DNA of 64,000 nucleotides from Magnolia sinica (Eukaryota; Streptophyta; Magnoliopsida; Magnoliales; Magnoliaceae). The DNA lies in assembly GCF_029962835.1 (NCBI RefSeq), contig NC_080581.1, forward strand, positions 19,978,001 through 20,042,000. The letters run 5' to 3'. The position numbers and the translations under genes were made by a program. The notes beneath the pieces were generated by a model. The model was not told the DNA's origin. It saw only the letters and a program-made list of their open reading frames with translations, and ran no database searches. Of this stretch, positions 1-12,558 are shown in pieces. Position 1 is the first letter of the stretch. Each line of letters begins with the position of its first letter.

Positions 1-2069
1 TGGACCCCACACAACTTTTAGGAGGAATCAAAGCCATCTAAACGAACCAGATCATTAGATCATCCAGTCGTCACAAAACTGCCATGACCAATGTTTCATC
101 TTCTCCTAGTCAGCCATAGAACCCATCTCCTTGAAACTACTCCATTCACTAATCCAAGACATCCATCATGTGGCCCACCTCATCGAAAATCAGAGCCAAC
201 CATATGAGCCCATGCAAGCACCCGACTAAAGAAAAGAATCATGTCAATGGGATTCTCGATCCTTTCATCACTAATGGCCAGACTAATTAGCAATTAGCCA
301 TAAAGACCTCTAAAAGCGGAAGAACACCTTTTTAAAGCCTAGAAGTTTAGGGCAACATTTGAGGTAGATTACAAGAAAGGAAAGTGATAGAGAGAGAGAG
401 GGAGCCAGCCGCTGAAATGAGTTTCAAGTTGCTGTTGCGACTCAACTCAGTTCCTATGGGAGACGAGTCAGGATCAAATCCAACTCGTTCCTTCATTGAG
501 AAGAAGTTGAGATTAAGCTCCTTCGACCTCTGTAGCTAGCTCGGTCCAATGTGTGATCCAGCCCAGTTGTAGACTTGAAAGAAGGCCGATCCCACGTCGT
601 CTCGCCATACTCCAGGCCTCATCTCCATCCTCGCCAACTGCTCTATCCGGTAGACCGAATAGATCTTAGTCCAGACTCTCCGACCAAGCTTGAGCGGGAG
701 TCCAGACCAGCCGCCCGCGATCAACTCGCCCGCACCAACTATGGCATCTATGTGCTGGTTCGCCACTCCAAATGCACCTTGTTCTCACCAATAGGTAACG
801 CTCACCATTACCGCACTTTCATCTTCATTAGAGTTGCAAACACCACCCCTAACCGAATCGTTGATCATTAACTCGGTCTGATAAACGACCCGATCTCAGT
901 GCAGATCCATCATTGGGACTCCAGTCGCACCACCCCACTCCAACCGAGTTTTCAGCACGCTTCATAGACTAAGCCACAGAGATGACTCCGTGCTCGCTGA
1001 TTTGAAGTAGGACTCTAAGGAGACTGTGGAAGGAAGAACAACCCCTGCTTCACCCTGTTGTTTGAGTCCGTCGCCTGGTCGACTAAGAAATGTTTTGGGA
1101 TTTCCAGACTGAATCGATGAGTTGACTCAGGTGAGCTACTAAACCCATTGACTTAACTCCCCCTACCCTCTCTCATCTCATCCCCACTAAAACTGTCCCT
1201 GTACCAGATCTCCAACTCAACTGTGTTTGAAAACGAATCCCAAATCAGCCTCCTGTGAGTGACTCAGTCGAACGTCGAGTCACAACCCTCGGATTTAACT
1301 TAGGTCAATCAAGATCTGACCTTCGTTGTGCCATCAAGTAGGGCCAACTCCAGTGCAGGTATCATAATCAAGCCCATTTCCGTCGATTTCACAAATACCC
1401 AACTGAGTCGACTCAGTGATAACTCACTGAAATGGCACGACCAAGGAACCAGCAGGTTTTGGGCTGCAACGAATAGTCTTCCTAAACTCTAACTCATTCA
1501 GCCTATTTCTTGAAATTCCCAGCTGAGTCGACTCGGTAGTCACTCACTGAAGCTTGTAACAACTTGTTCAGGTACAACCTACAATTGCTTACCTTAAAGA
1601 ATACTCTTCTTTCAAACAAATCCAAAACAAATAAGTAATTGATAAGGTCCATGTAACTAATAACCCATATATGAGTAATAACTAGAAATCTAACATACAC
1701 TTACTTGGATCTCTAGGACTCTTGAATTTGTCTTGTAAGAACATCCAAATCAGGCGCAACACTCACCCAAGGTGAGGAATATCCCCCATTGCTTCTTTCA
1801 TTCATTAATTTCCATGTTAGCTTAAACCTCCAATGTAGAGAATTTTAGAGTATCATAAATATTAATTTCATTCCTCTTATTCCTAGTTTGTGGAGTAACT
1901 TTTTAATCCCTATTGCTCTAATTCTATATTTATTAATCATGTGTATAGAATGTTGTCTTATAAATTTCATGCCACATTTATGATTGTTTGACTACGGGTA
2001 CACCTCTACTAGTCATGATATGAAATGATAATTTTCATATTAAAGTATTTATAAATTGTATAGTGAAGA
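1..2069 (+). mobile_element. Probable 5' LTR (left part) of a chromovirus-like gypsy element
   Basis: Non-coding, with no credible protein. I read it as the left part of a long LTR whose right part resumes at 10267 after a nested insertion. A weak TATA-like stretch near 330-340 (tttttaaagcc) is followed by a GA-rich 5'-leader-like run at 391-402, which fits plus-strand transcription, the same direction as the integrase remnant at 11889-12500. The part from 420 to 1560 is full of 'gactcaactcag/gagtcgactcgg' words. The left edge lies outside the window. The assignment to the same LTR as 10267-11655 is inference; a host intergenic origin is possible. Confidence 0.4.
2065..2069. repeat. Target-site duplication, left copy (GAAGA)
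   Basis: GAAGA directly precedes the TGTCACGC start of the LTR at 2070. The identical GAAGA follows its TTACA end at 10267-10271. A perfect 5-bp duplication is the usual signature of LTR-retrotransposon integration. Confidence 0.8.
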
Positions 2070-2248
2070 TGTCACGCTCTAAACCCAGAAATCAGATTCA
2101 CAGGAATCCCGATTGCCGAACTCAATGCCGACAGCCTCCGTAGTACCCCATTCTCGGCTCCCAGCCCCCACAGGCTAGGTTTCGATCCTGAGATCCTATA
2201 AGGAGGATTTTCCAACGTACATTTATCTCGTAAGAAGCATAACCACAA

Positions 2249-5200
2249 TGTAATGCCCTGAAAATCGGGGGTTGAGCAAGTACTCAACTCCCGAGTTCCA
2301 ATGCATCACTTATGCAACATAAATAATGATGATTTAATGTTGTCCATGTTAGTGCTTAAAATATGAATGAGATTAAGCTAAATCAACAAATCATACTCCA
2401 GGGACAGTTGAATTTACGTAAGCGAAAGACTGCGATAAGTGTATAAAATGTATAAACTATTGTAGGTCCCCAAAGTATGAACGCATTGCCAGGTCAAATA
2501 GTTGCAAGTATTGTTTCAAAATATAAAATATCAAAAAGTGATGGTCTACTACAAATATAAGCCCTGAAGCCCCGTCGATCAGAACGGTCTATAGAAACCC
2601 GCTTGAATACTCCATATATGAGAATGCCTCCTCATCATCCTTAAAGTCCGGCTCTACCTCGCAGGCTACGCCATCATTTGAAACTACAATAGGGTCTGGT
2701 TGGTGTTTAAAATATCATCCCGTAACGTGGGAGTGAGTAATCAACTCAGTGGAACCATAAAGCAAAGGTTAATATGCTGTCAATTCAGTCAAGCAGTAAT
2801 GATAAAGCAATACAATCAAACATCCCTAAATACTGTGATTAATGCAAGAATGGTATGTAATAATGATGCATGCCCTTGCCTGCACTCCCTCTGTGATCTT
2901 CATCTCATGGTTGTAGCATGTCAGTCACTTTCTCAGTGCTCTACCTACTGCCAAACGGCACATGCAATGCGGTACATGAGCGTGATTACCAAGTTCTTAT
3001 TAGGCCTTTTCATACAGTAGGATTAAAAAACTAAGGTACCTCCCTTATATCATTTCCCAAATGATGATCCATTCCAGGGTCGTCAGTCCTAGCCAGTCTC
3101 ATACGATGTTGCGATTATAGGTTGCTACAAAGGGCTCGTCACCTCGATGCATGCCTGGTTTATAATCTTGTTTACTACGGCAAGGCTCGTCACCTCAGCG
3201 CAGTCTCAAAGTATGCTTGAGGTCACTACGAATGGCTCGTCACCTAGACGTAGGCCGACAGCTCGAATACAGTGTCCCATACCACCGTTATCGGCTCACG
3301 AGTTTGGGTTGCTCACTGGTCACTACGGGGAGGCTCGTCAACCCAGCATAGGCCGACAGCTCGACCATGGTGTCCCATACCACCATGCTTGGCTCATGAG
3401 TCTTAGCGGATCGAGGTACCAAGGTTAATGGAGTTTCCACTGGTGAGTTTGATACCTTAGATTCAAGCAGTAGCGTCCATACATGGTGAACATACATCGG
3501 TCAATTGGGTTACTTAACGAGCTTGATTGGTACGAGTGTACATCGAGCCAATCAACATGGAGCACGTAAGCACTCCGTGTGGCCTAACCACTGTCGACAA
3601 CCCAAGTATGATTCGGATTCATCGAACACGTCTGGTGTGGCGAAACAACTTCAGCCACCAACCTAGGACCTATTACCGATTGCCTGGACTATACCATAGT
3701 CCCAAACACACTCCAAACAATTTATTTCGCATGTGATAGTCAAGAACAACACGTGATAACCAATCCACATAGAGATCTTATTTGAGCATTTTAACAAACA
3801 CATAGTGTACATGTCAACATACATAGGCATTTCATCACAAATCACGTAATAGTAGATAGGTTACATAAGGAAACCATAAGTATAGATAAGGGGGTTGAGG
3901 ATCCTGTCTCAACGCCCTTATGTTATACCATTAAACAAGTATTTACTCATTCAGCCATTTTGTCAAACACTTAGACTACACATATTACATATATATAATA
4001 ACTTAGTTAAAAAACATGTTATAGCAATTCCTTTCATAAGGAGATGCCATGTATAACGATCATGCATTTACAATTAATAATCATGGCAAATACGAATCGT
4101 AATTCCATATTCATTCAAGTATATCAACAAATACATGGATTTCACTATATTCAACATAGTTCATATGTGTGTGTAAAGTGCAAGAAACATCGCATCTAAG
4201 CATGTGATAGCATTCAAGTCAGTCATAAATCATTAACTGACATTGAAAACCTTGAAAACCATAACCTAAACATTTATAGTCCGCACCTTTCACCAGTAAA
4301 CAAGTATTGAACTCAGTTTGTATACCGAGTCTTTGTCTAAGGCACAACGGCAACCTACAGTATGAAATAGGTTAGCTATTTTATCACTTACACGATTTGT
4401 AACCCTAAAATAGGCTAGGGTTAGGTTTTTCTTACCTAAGAATGGAATCGAAATTGCCCGTGTAGCGATACGGGAATCGTGGTTAAGCACGTGGACCGTC
4501 AGGGAAAGATCTCGGCAACTAACTCCCACTCTCACTCATTTCTCCTCCCTTTCTCCTTCTCTTTTCTCTCTCTTTTCTTCCTAGGGTTTGAAAATTCGTA
4601 TGTGGTGAGAGAGAAGTAGGTTTAGGCCTTTATATAGGCCCAGGTCTGATGGAAATGGCCCCAGGGCCAAGGTATACTTAGGTTATATCCAAAGGGCGTC
4701 TGTTTTAGTCCAACGGAACACTTTTGGTGGCCCTTCTTTTGTGTGCGGTTGGACATAAGCTCCTTGACATTAGATCTAGCTCAGGCTAAGTTTTCAGTCC
4801 GATTGGATTTAAAGATCGACCGTGGCGGACCAGTTTCAATTCAACGGTCACCGGTGCTCGATCAGGGCCACTAGTGTACTAACATGTGTTAAAAATTTTC
4901 TCTGATTCGAGGGTGTAATTGGGTCAGATTCTAACGGTCTATCCTTATATTTGGACCTGTAAGTGAACGACTCAGTTTACTTAAGTTTGAGTTTATTTCT
5001 TAAAGATATTTGCGTTTCTCACACACTTCACTCCGAACTCAAGTTATGCGTTTCTGGATACTATTAGGACTTAATTTCTGGGATGGTTGTCAAGTCTAAT
5101 GTGGTGGTCATATTCATATAGTTTCGTAGTTATCGAACTTTTGACGTGCAGTCCAGGTCCGATACGGAGTTTCAATGTGCTCCCGAGAGCAACTGGGACT

Positions 5201-5414
5201 TGAGATTGATCCTAAGTTTTAAGGTAATATAGCAGTAATGATTCTGCACGGTTTGGGTCTTGCAGATTATATTTAAAGTGATTAGTGATAATTTCACAGA
5301 TAAGCTAGTTTAGCACTAGTTAATTCTCACCTAATTTCTAAAGGATTTGGTCCTGTGTGATTTCTGCCTGAGGTGGTACTAGGGCCTTTGTACGAATTTT
5401 TCTGAGACATTATA
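2249..5414 (-). mobile_element. Nested solo LTR (family B), 3.2 kb
   Basis: It starts TGTAATGCCC and ends CATTATA, one C-to-T change from the exact inverted repeat CATTACA. The flanking 5-mers are cacaa (2244-2248) and cataa (5415-5419). The related LTR copy at about 61100 reads 'accacaagattaccc' without interruption, which is the empty site and confirms the insertion. On the minus strand a TATAAA (4629-4634, inside ggcctttatataggcc) is followed by a CT/GA-rich leader (4500-4600), so the LTR points leftward. Repeated 'ggctcgtcacct' and 'taggccgacagctcga' blocks occupy 3130-3420. No open coding frame. The length fits gypsy chromovirus LTRs, but the lineage is not proven. Confidence 0.78.
4629..4634 (-). 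promoter_or_regulatory. TATA box of the nested LTR
   Basis: TATAAA on the minus strand inside a GC-flanked palindromic context (ggcctttatataggcc, 4625-4640). A pyrimidine/GA-rich stretch typical of plant 5' leaders follows in the direction of transcription (4600 down to 4500). Function is inferred from position only. Confidence 0.5.
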
Positions 5415-6959
5415 CATAAGTTTACCCAAATCACAAAGGTGATATCATTATCACATATCCACTAATATAAACATTTGAATACAATGCTGAAAGGGAAATA
5501 CATATGTCAAAATCAAGCTCTAGAAGTCAGCTATATGCTCCAAGCTCCACGTTGTTGCAACCTAACATCACCTGCATGCATTTATCATGTATAAGCTTAT
5601 AGAAAGCTTAGAGGGTGGTGTAAGTGTGTGTACAAGATAAGTGCCAAGTATTTAATATAATGCCATAATCATATAATATCGAAAATACTAGTAAGATCAT
5701 GAATCATATGATATCAAAGTAAGCAGAAATACTGACAAATACATAAAGATATCATCAACCTCATCCAGGATATACGATGAAAAGACATAGCTAGCCAATG
5801 TCATATACTGAGAAAGTAATGTAAATCGGCTATGTAATGCGGAAACATAATGAATCAGATATCAGATATCGAGGATGCAATACAATATGCAATTCGAAAA
5901 AGCTACGAATACCATCAACCTCATCTAGGTCATATAAATGCAGAAACATAGTAACCGAGAATGCCATATGTCAAGGATGTAATGCAATATGCAATATGTG
6001 GGGCGAATGAGATGACCAAGTTGCAGTGTGAATTCGGGGTGATAGTACGTGGTATCGCAGGCTATGGGGCCTATAACAAAGGACTTCTATCTAAACCAGT
6101 CCTATACCTAAATTTAGATAGATAGACTCAATGTAGTAAGCTCCTGATCTCAAGTTAGTCACGTGCCCCAACCAAAATCCTGGCCATTGCGAAAATACAC
6201 ATAACGATTAGCTACTCACTACTAGCCCGAGTGGATAGTGAATGAATGAATGAATATAATGCTGAGTATGCAACTCCTACTCCACAAATCAGTACTGTAC
6301 ATCTCTGGCATCATTACCAAGGTCTAGTACACTCTACATGCAATCGCCGCCCACTGATGTGCGACCATGCAAGTGGAAGAGACCTCACTATCCACTTGGC
6401 CAGTAGTCAACCAATATCTACCTAGCACATTGATAGCGGACCCATTCACGAGCTGGTCAAACTCAGCCTAGTTATGCCCCCTACTCTTGGGTGGGTAAGA
6501 CCACACCCCCTCCCAACTGACAACGACACAGTGGGAGACGCGGCCTCCTAATATTCGGCACTCGGGTGCTCATGGATCCACTCGGTCTCGACGTTGGGGC
6601 GTCTCCTGACCTCGGATGTTTAGGGACTTTCACCCACAGACATCTAAAGTGCCTAAATGTTCGAACCTAAACATTTTCGGTGTCCCATCTGGTCATCCAC
6701 GACATGCCTGTGGAGGCATAGCCTTGATGTCGCTAAGGCATATAGTAATTACAATTACATAATGCAAGATGCATGAGTCATGTAGTCCAATCATGCAACA
6801 ATCCTGCGCATATCGTGTGTTCATGTGGGATAACTCCACCTATTAGGGAGTCCCATAAACCATCTACCCAATAACATGTTTAATGGTCAACCACATCTCA
6901 TAACAAACATGCAGATGATGCGTATGGGCATGTATCGTGATGCTATGCTGTCACATAAT

Positions 6960-7290
6960 CATAATCAGCATCGATAATCAGTCTCGATATCACATACTCA
7001 TATTCGATATCGGTAACTAGCATCAATAATCAGCCTCGACAATCAGAATCGGCCTCGACAATCGGAATCAGCCTCGTCAATCGGAATCGACAATCGACAA
7101 TTGACATCGATAATCAGAATCGGCCTCGATAATCGAAATCGGCCTCGACAATCAGAATCAACCTCAATAATCAGAATCGGAATCGGCCTCGACAGTATAA
7201 CTCGACCTCGATAATTAGCCTTGACAGTCGAAATTGGAATTGGCCTCGATAATCGATCTCGTTGCAGGCGGGGTCCATAGATGGATGACC
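6960..7290. repeat. Degenerate tandem array 'cctcgacaatcggaat' in LTR A
   Basis: About 18-bp units built on 'cctcgacaatcggaatcgg' with frequent a/g exchanges (aatcag, gataatc). The same array is present in the family copy at 63050-63695, where it is about twice as long. No coding frame. Confidence 0.75.
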
Positions 7291-7399
7291 GATGATAGAT
7301 CTAGCAATGTCAATGGGGCCCAATAATTTGGGTTAACCCACTAGAGAATAATGAGAATGAGCTTAACCAGGCCTAAGGGAAGGTCATAATGTGGACATT

Positions 7400-7970
7400 T
7401 AACCATCACTGCCTATCAATATGGACATTCCACCAACATTGCTCCCAAGGAGTGGTCCACAGAGGGCCAAGCATAAAGTGGGCCCATAGCCTCACACAAA
7501 GGCTTAATATACATCGTAATGGGCCTCATACAAGGGCTACATACACATCTCTATGGGCCGCATCACATGTGCCTAATATGCATCATGATGGGCCGCATCA
7601 CATGGACCTCGAACACATCACAATGGGCCTAATGCACATCATAATAGGCCTCATTAAATGGGCTACAAAAACATCATAATGGCCACGCCATATGGGCCAA
7701 AAATACATCTCAATGGGCCACGTATCTGGGGCCTCGAATACATCAATGGGCCACGCGTCATGGGCCTAATACATATCACAATGGGCCTTGCCCATAGGCC
7801 ACGAATACATTTCAATGGGCCTTGCCCATGGGCCTCAGATTCAAGTAGGTGGGCCCCATCATATGGGCCTTAAATATAAGGTAGGTGGGCCCTATCACAT
7901 GGGCCTCAAATATACATCATGATGGGCCTCCTAGATGTGTCGCACCAATGGGCCTCATGTGAACTTGGAC
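7400..7970. repeat. TGGGCC-dense tandem array in LTR A
   Basis: Degenerate units of roughly 30-40 bp of the form 'atacatcacaatgggcct' plus 'catatgggcc'. TGGGCC or TGGGCT recurs about every 15-25 bp on the plus strand. The equivalent array is at 19020-19740. The predicted ORFs here are only repeat translations. Confidence 0.8.
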
Positions 7971-7999
7971 CACACTAAAAATCATTTCAATAGTTATAG

Positions 8000-8922
8000 G
8001 TGTAACATGTGTATCACTGTACACTATCATTTCATGGGGTACACGGCCCGCCAATGACGATCAGCACCATGCAAACATTGTCTATGTAAATTAGCACCCT
8101 CCAAACATAGTCCATGTAAATTAACACTATCTGGACATTTTCCAGCTCATCAGCATTGTCCGAATATTGTCTAGCACCGTCTAGCACGATCTGGACGGTG
8201 TGGATGAAATAAATACATCATGGAGGTGTCCACACTGGCAAAATAGATGAACGACATAGAGAAATACATGCATCACAGTGGACCCTTGAGATGGACAGCA
8301 CAGAATGAAGCACATGCATCAAGGTGGGCTCCACACCCCCTGGACTGGACAAAGTGGGTAAAATACTTACATTAGAGGGCTCCACCATCCATTACTGGAC
8401 AGTGGACAGCGTGAATAAAACATATACATCATGTGTGGGCTACACATGCACCGTCCAGATGGACGGTGCTTAGATAAAATAAATGCATTAATGTGGGTCC
8501 TACCTGCCCAATGGATGGATGATTTGAATATAACACGTATCTCATATGGGACCTGCTGAACTGACTGACATTAGTGCAATAGTTATATGTTGTTAGGGCA
8601 CACATAGATGGACGGTTGTGATGAAACACAAACCTCATGTGGCCCCTCGTCTAGCAAAAGAATGGTACGGATGCAACGCATCCAACAAGGCAGGCCCCAC
8701 ACATCCAACTACTGGACGGTGTGGGGTAGATAAATACATTAGCGCCGGACCTCTGATCTGAACAGTCTGGATCATGCACATGGCATATGGGACCCACAGA
8801 ACCTGCTCACATAATTTATAACAACAATATAGTTGTGTGAGATCCACAAGCCAATCCGTTTTCCTCATCAGGTGGGTCCCATGTGGGGCCCACCAATACA
8901 TAATATTATATTAGAATTATGT

Positions 8923-8972
<50 letters not shown>

Positions 8973-9500
8973 AATACCCCAGCATCCAGGCCCCTGGACG
9001 GACGACTTGGATGCAAGATGCATCCTCTGGTCCAGCACCGTCCGGGGTCTGGACGGTGTGGCTATACAACATATACATCACGTGGGGGGTCCCACGTCCA
9101 GATACTGGGTGACGTTAATGCCACATGTGTGGGCCCCACGTCCCAAAGATGGGCGGTTTGGAAATAACACATACCTCATCATCAGACCGATGGCACTTGC
9201 CGACATCACTTCATTAGTGGGTCCCACCTTCTCACGGACGGTGTGGATAAACTATATAAATCTGGTGGCCCCTCGTCCAGTCCCATGCACGGTACGTATA
9301 CCACACATCAAGGTGGGGTCCACACGTGGGCCATCGGAGTTTAGATCCAACTGATATTTATGTCCTCCCTTCGGTCCGGGCCGGTCCGAGTTGGCAGCTA
9401 AAGGGCCACAGTACATGGCAACGAGGTGGGCCCCGCTTTGATAGCGGTGTGGCCCATAAAATGGATAGCGTGGATCATTCATCATACATGCTCACGGTGG
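8000..9500. repeat. Degenerate 'gatggacggtgtgga … gtgggcccca' array in LTR A
   Basis: Units of about 55-75 bp contain three ordered words: 'gatggacggtgtgga', 'aaacacatacatca' and 'tgggccccac'. Homologous to 19830-21340. A (TA)n tract interrupts it at about 8930-8964. No protein coding. Confidence 0.75.
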
Positions 9501-9520
9501 ACCATAGGCCATCACAAGAG

Positions 9521-9580
9521 AGAGTGAGAGAGAGAGAGAGAAGGGGAGGGACCTCACCACTATGGGCCCTCCTTATATGG
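9521..9580 (-). promoter_or_regulatory. Putative LTR A core promoter: CCATATAAGG plus CT-rich leader
   Basis: Minus-strand CCATATAAGG at 9571-9580 also fits the CArG-box pattern CC(A/T)6GG. The GA run on the plus strand at 9520-9542 becomes a CT-rich leader in transcript orientation. Inferred from motif order only. Confidence 0.35.
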
Positions 9581-10266
9581 TGCACACATCAAGATGGGTC
9601 CCACCATAATTAAAATAAAATCAAGTGCTTATGAACACCCACCTTTGATCTTCTTGGACTTCTTCTACCATCAACGCATCCTAGAGCTTCGGGGGATGCA
9701 TTTCAATGGTGGAGATGATCTTTGGATGGTGGGATTGGGTGGTAGGGAGATGGGCCATACCTATCTCTCCATGGAAGCATGGACGTTGGGTGCTTGGGTT
9801 GCTTGAGAGAATGAGTAGAAAATGAGAGAGAGAGAGAGAGAGAGAAGATGTAAGGAGAGAGGGATGGGAGGAGTGGGTTATTGTAAGGAAGGGTTGACTT
9901 TGGGGATGAGAGAGAGAGGGGTGCCATGCTTTGTTGGTGGGAAAGTGATGGGCTAGGTACTTGCTTGTACTTTGATTGATTGATGTGAGGGGTTATAGAG
10001 ATTCCCTCGAAATTCGCAACACCCAGCGTTTTCCTCGAACTGAACACGGGCCCACATTTCCTGGCTTAGGTATCGCCTCGACGCGTAATACGTGGCGTCG
10101 AAACCGCGGCGACGACGCGGTCGCTAGGATACAAGTTTTAGGTCGAGCCAACTCTAGAATGCGGGATTGCGAGCAATTGCAGTGTACGCATCGGGGGTCG
10201 TCGAAATTCAACAGGGAGGACCGTGGAAGCCTACGGAACAGTACAGGCTAGGATACGGGTCTTACA

Positions 10267-11655
10267 GAAGAATTGCCCCCATTGTTCCTACATTCTGTAA
10301 TTTCCAATTTAGTTGACTCTAATATATGGATAGATCTTAAAATACGGTGAACAAGAATTAAAGTCTAAGTATTGAATGAAGTAACTCTTTAAATCCTATT
10401 ATTCATATTCAATATTTGATTAACCTTGGGACTAAAATTATTTTTGTCATCTCTACATTATAGGTATATTCCTGATGGTATGACATGAGCCTTACAAATC
10501 TCATTTCATTTTATATTATGAGTTGTATAGCGAAGAATATGTATGGGATATTCTCCTTTATAAGGAATGTAGAAGGGGCTCTTAAATAATTCAAATGATA
10601 TAACCCTACTTGAGGCAGGTCACATTGGTGAGCCCTCTTTTGAGCTTAAAGAAATTATAGAAATCAATGTTGAATTCATGGATGAATGCTTAATCTTTTG
10701 TTAAGAACCTTATGACCTGATTACGTTTACAATATGAGGAACAATCTTGTCAAATCTAAGGAATGTACATGAATGCCATGGTGCATAACATCCACGCCTG
10801 ACATGTGAGCTTTACCGAGTGCTCAATGTAAGTCATATTCTGTTGGGTTTGCTAAAGGTTCTATTACTTGAGTTTAACCATTAGAATATGTGCATTAGCA
10901 CCACTATGGGTCACTCACCCTTTACATGAGGCTTTTCCAGGTTTAAAACTTCCTCGGGTGTATCCTGATATTTTTCCAGGAGGTTAGACATCCTTGGGCA
11001 CACTCATCTACATGGTCTTTTCCACGTAGTCAGTCTACCGCGGGTGACCTTTTCTTTTGGCAGCTAGATGTGCATCCCAAGATCTGTGACTTAAGCATAC
11101 ATTCATGCATCCATGTACATGTACATATGATATTATTGTCTTATGAAATTGATATGTTGGTTTAATCCATGTTGGAATGATTTGATATGCATGAATCTTT
11201 GAGGAAAATTCTCACTGAGTTTTCACTCATCCAATCGTGCGGTTGCACCAAATAGACGCAGGTTTGATGGCAGAAGGAGACCCCTATGATGGGACCCCAG
11301 TGATAGCTGAGGAGCAGTTCGACAAGGATAACCTTTATGCTGGTGTAGTTGAGCCATTGGAGCTCAACTGATATCTTAGGATTTACCTACTTTCATATTT
11401 CAGACTTTATATTTTGCTTACACTTTAAGGATTGTAATTAAAATCCCCTGCTGAGGGATTTAATTTTGTTGATACATATGCGAATTTAAATTTCCTTGTT
11501 AATTTTTACGACAATTTTACTTGTGCAGAAATTTCCTTACAATATGCCATAAAATTCTCTATACATTATATGTATGGTGTCTTATTTCATGACGTAACCC
11601 TCAGGTTCTCATACTTGAGCGATCATCCTCGGGTTATGAGAACCAGGTTGTTACA
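10267..11655 (+). mobile_element. Probable chromovirus 5' LTR, right part
   Basis: Continues from 2069 across the solo LTR and ends GGTTGTTACA at 11655. Its TTACA end pairs with the TGTAAT start of the downstream LTR at 13293. The first 255 bp (10267-10521) are a diverged copy of 1783-2069, so the insertion lies between two tandem copies of an approximately 280-bp unit. No primer-binding site is recognisable after 11655, so the internal start is probably deleted. Confidence 0.5.
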
Positions 11656-11888
11656 ATTCTCTAGCAAGGTTGTTTATCGATGAAATTATGAGGTTACATG
11701 GGGTTTTAGTGTCAATTGTATCCAATAGGGATTTTAGGTTTACATCACATTTTTAAAAGAGTTTCCAGCAGGTTATGGAACTGACATTGGACTATAGTAC
11801 GACGTTTTACCCGTAGATAGATGAACAACTCGGAGAGTAAACCAAATTCTCAGAGATATGCTCCATGCATGTGTTATGAATTTTAAAG

Positions 11889-12500
11889 GAAATTGGAAGA
11901 CCACTTTCCCCTAGCTAAATTTTCTTATAATAACAGTTTTCAGGTAAGTATTGGTATGATCCTTATGAGACGTTATACGATAGATCATGTAGATCCCCAA
12001 GTTGTTGGGCCAAAGTAGGAGAAGTAAGCATTGTAGGACTGAATCTGGTAAGTGTAACAAAAGAGAAGATAGTCATAATTTGAGATCGTCTATAGGCAAC
12101 ACAAAGTTATCAAAAGAGTTACGCAAATAATCGAAAGAGAGATTCGGAGTTCGAAGTAGGCAATCATGTTTTCTTGAAGGTTTCACTTATGAAAGGTATT
12201 ATAAGATTTGGAAAGAAATGAAAGCTAACACCACGATTTATAGGACCCTTCGAAGTCTTTGATGTAATCTAACTGGTAGCATCTAGATTGGCCCTACCCC
12301 TACAGCTCATTTATGCTTCGCAAGTATGAGAGAGATGCATCTCACGTTATAGATTGACAACCGTTAAAAATTCAAGAAGACACAGCATATACAGAAAGGA
12401 ACAAGTATTGAGGACAAAGTGATATCATTGGTTAAAGTCTAATAGGGTCATCATGGTGAAGAGAAGGCTTCCTAAGAAAGCAAAGTCAAAATAAGAAATA
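11889..12500 (+). pseudogene. Chromovirus-like (Tekay/Del type) integrase C-terminal remnant
   Basis: Translating the plus strand with several stops and shifts recovers the end of a Ty3-gypsy integrase. First comes an 'EDHFPLAKFSYNNSFQ' block (about 11895-11950), then 'GPK' and 'RDRL.ATQSYQKSYANNR' (about 12090-12145), a 'FEVGNHVFLKVS' block (about 12150-12190), a 'FIGPFEV' block (about 12238-12260), and a final 'YRKEQVLRTK' segment (about 12390-12420). That order is characteristic of the chromovirus integrase tail leading to a chromodomain region. The catalytic core, RT and gag are absent. At least six stop codons make it non-functional. It precedes a purine-rich tract and an LTR start, as expected for the 3' end of pol. 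Confidence 0.72.
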
Positions 12501-12558
12501 AATACTTGAGCTCTTTAATAGCTAAGGTATGTTGAATTTCGAGCCGAAATTCCTTTTA

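Larger units (their letters stand above)
2070..10266 (-). mobile_element. Very long solo LTR (family A), containing a nested solo LTR
   Basis: On the plus strand it starts TGTCACGC and ends GTCTTACA, flanked by perfect GAAGA duplications. Without the nested LTR at 2249-5414 it is about 5.0 kb. No gag-pol, primer-binding site or second LTR is present, so it is a solo LTR, presumably left by LTR-LTR recombination. Contents in order: a terminal segment (2070-2248 and 5420-6960), a 'cctcgacaatcgg' array (6960-7290), a TGGGCC array (7400-7970), a 'ggacggtgtgga' array (8000-9500), and a promoter-like zone. That zone has CCATATAAGG on the minus strand at 9571-9580 followed by a CT-rich leader, so the element probably points leftward. 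Related copies lie at 18991-22112, 60966-63710 and 63711 onward. It is probably gypsy-type, but no internal domain proves it. Confidence 0.75.

Noticed and set aside
3147..3428. ORF in the 'ggctcgtcacct' repeat block
   Set aside because: Lies in a repeated block of a solo LTR; the translation shows repeat words only.
6960..7290. Regularly spaced short repeats that could suggest a CRISPR array
   Set aside because: Repeats are degenerate with no unique spacers, the context is a plant LTR, and the same array occurs in another LTR copy.
10000..10260. GC-rich stretch as a possible host gene promoter or exon (ORFs on both strands)
   Set aside because: Homologous to 21880-22110 in the second LTR copy and ends in the LTR terminus.
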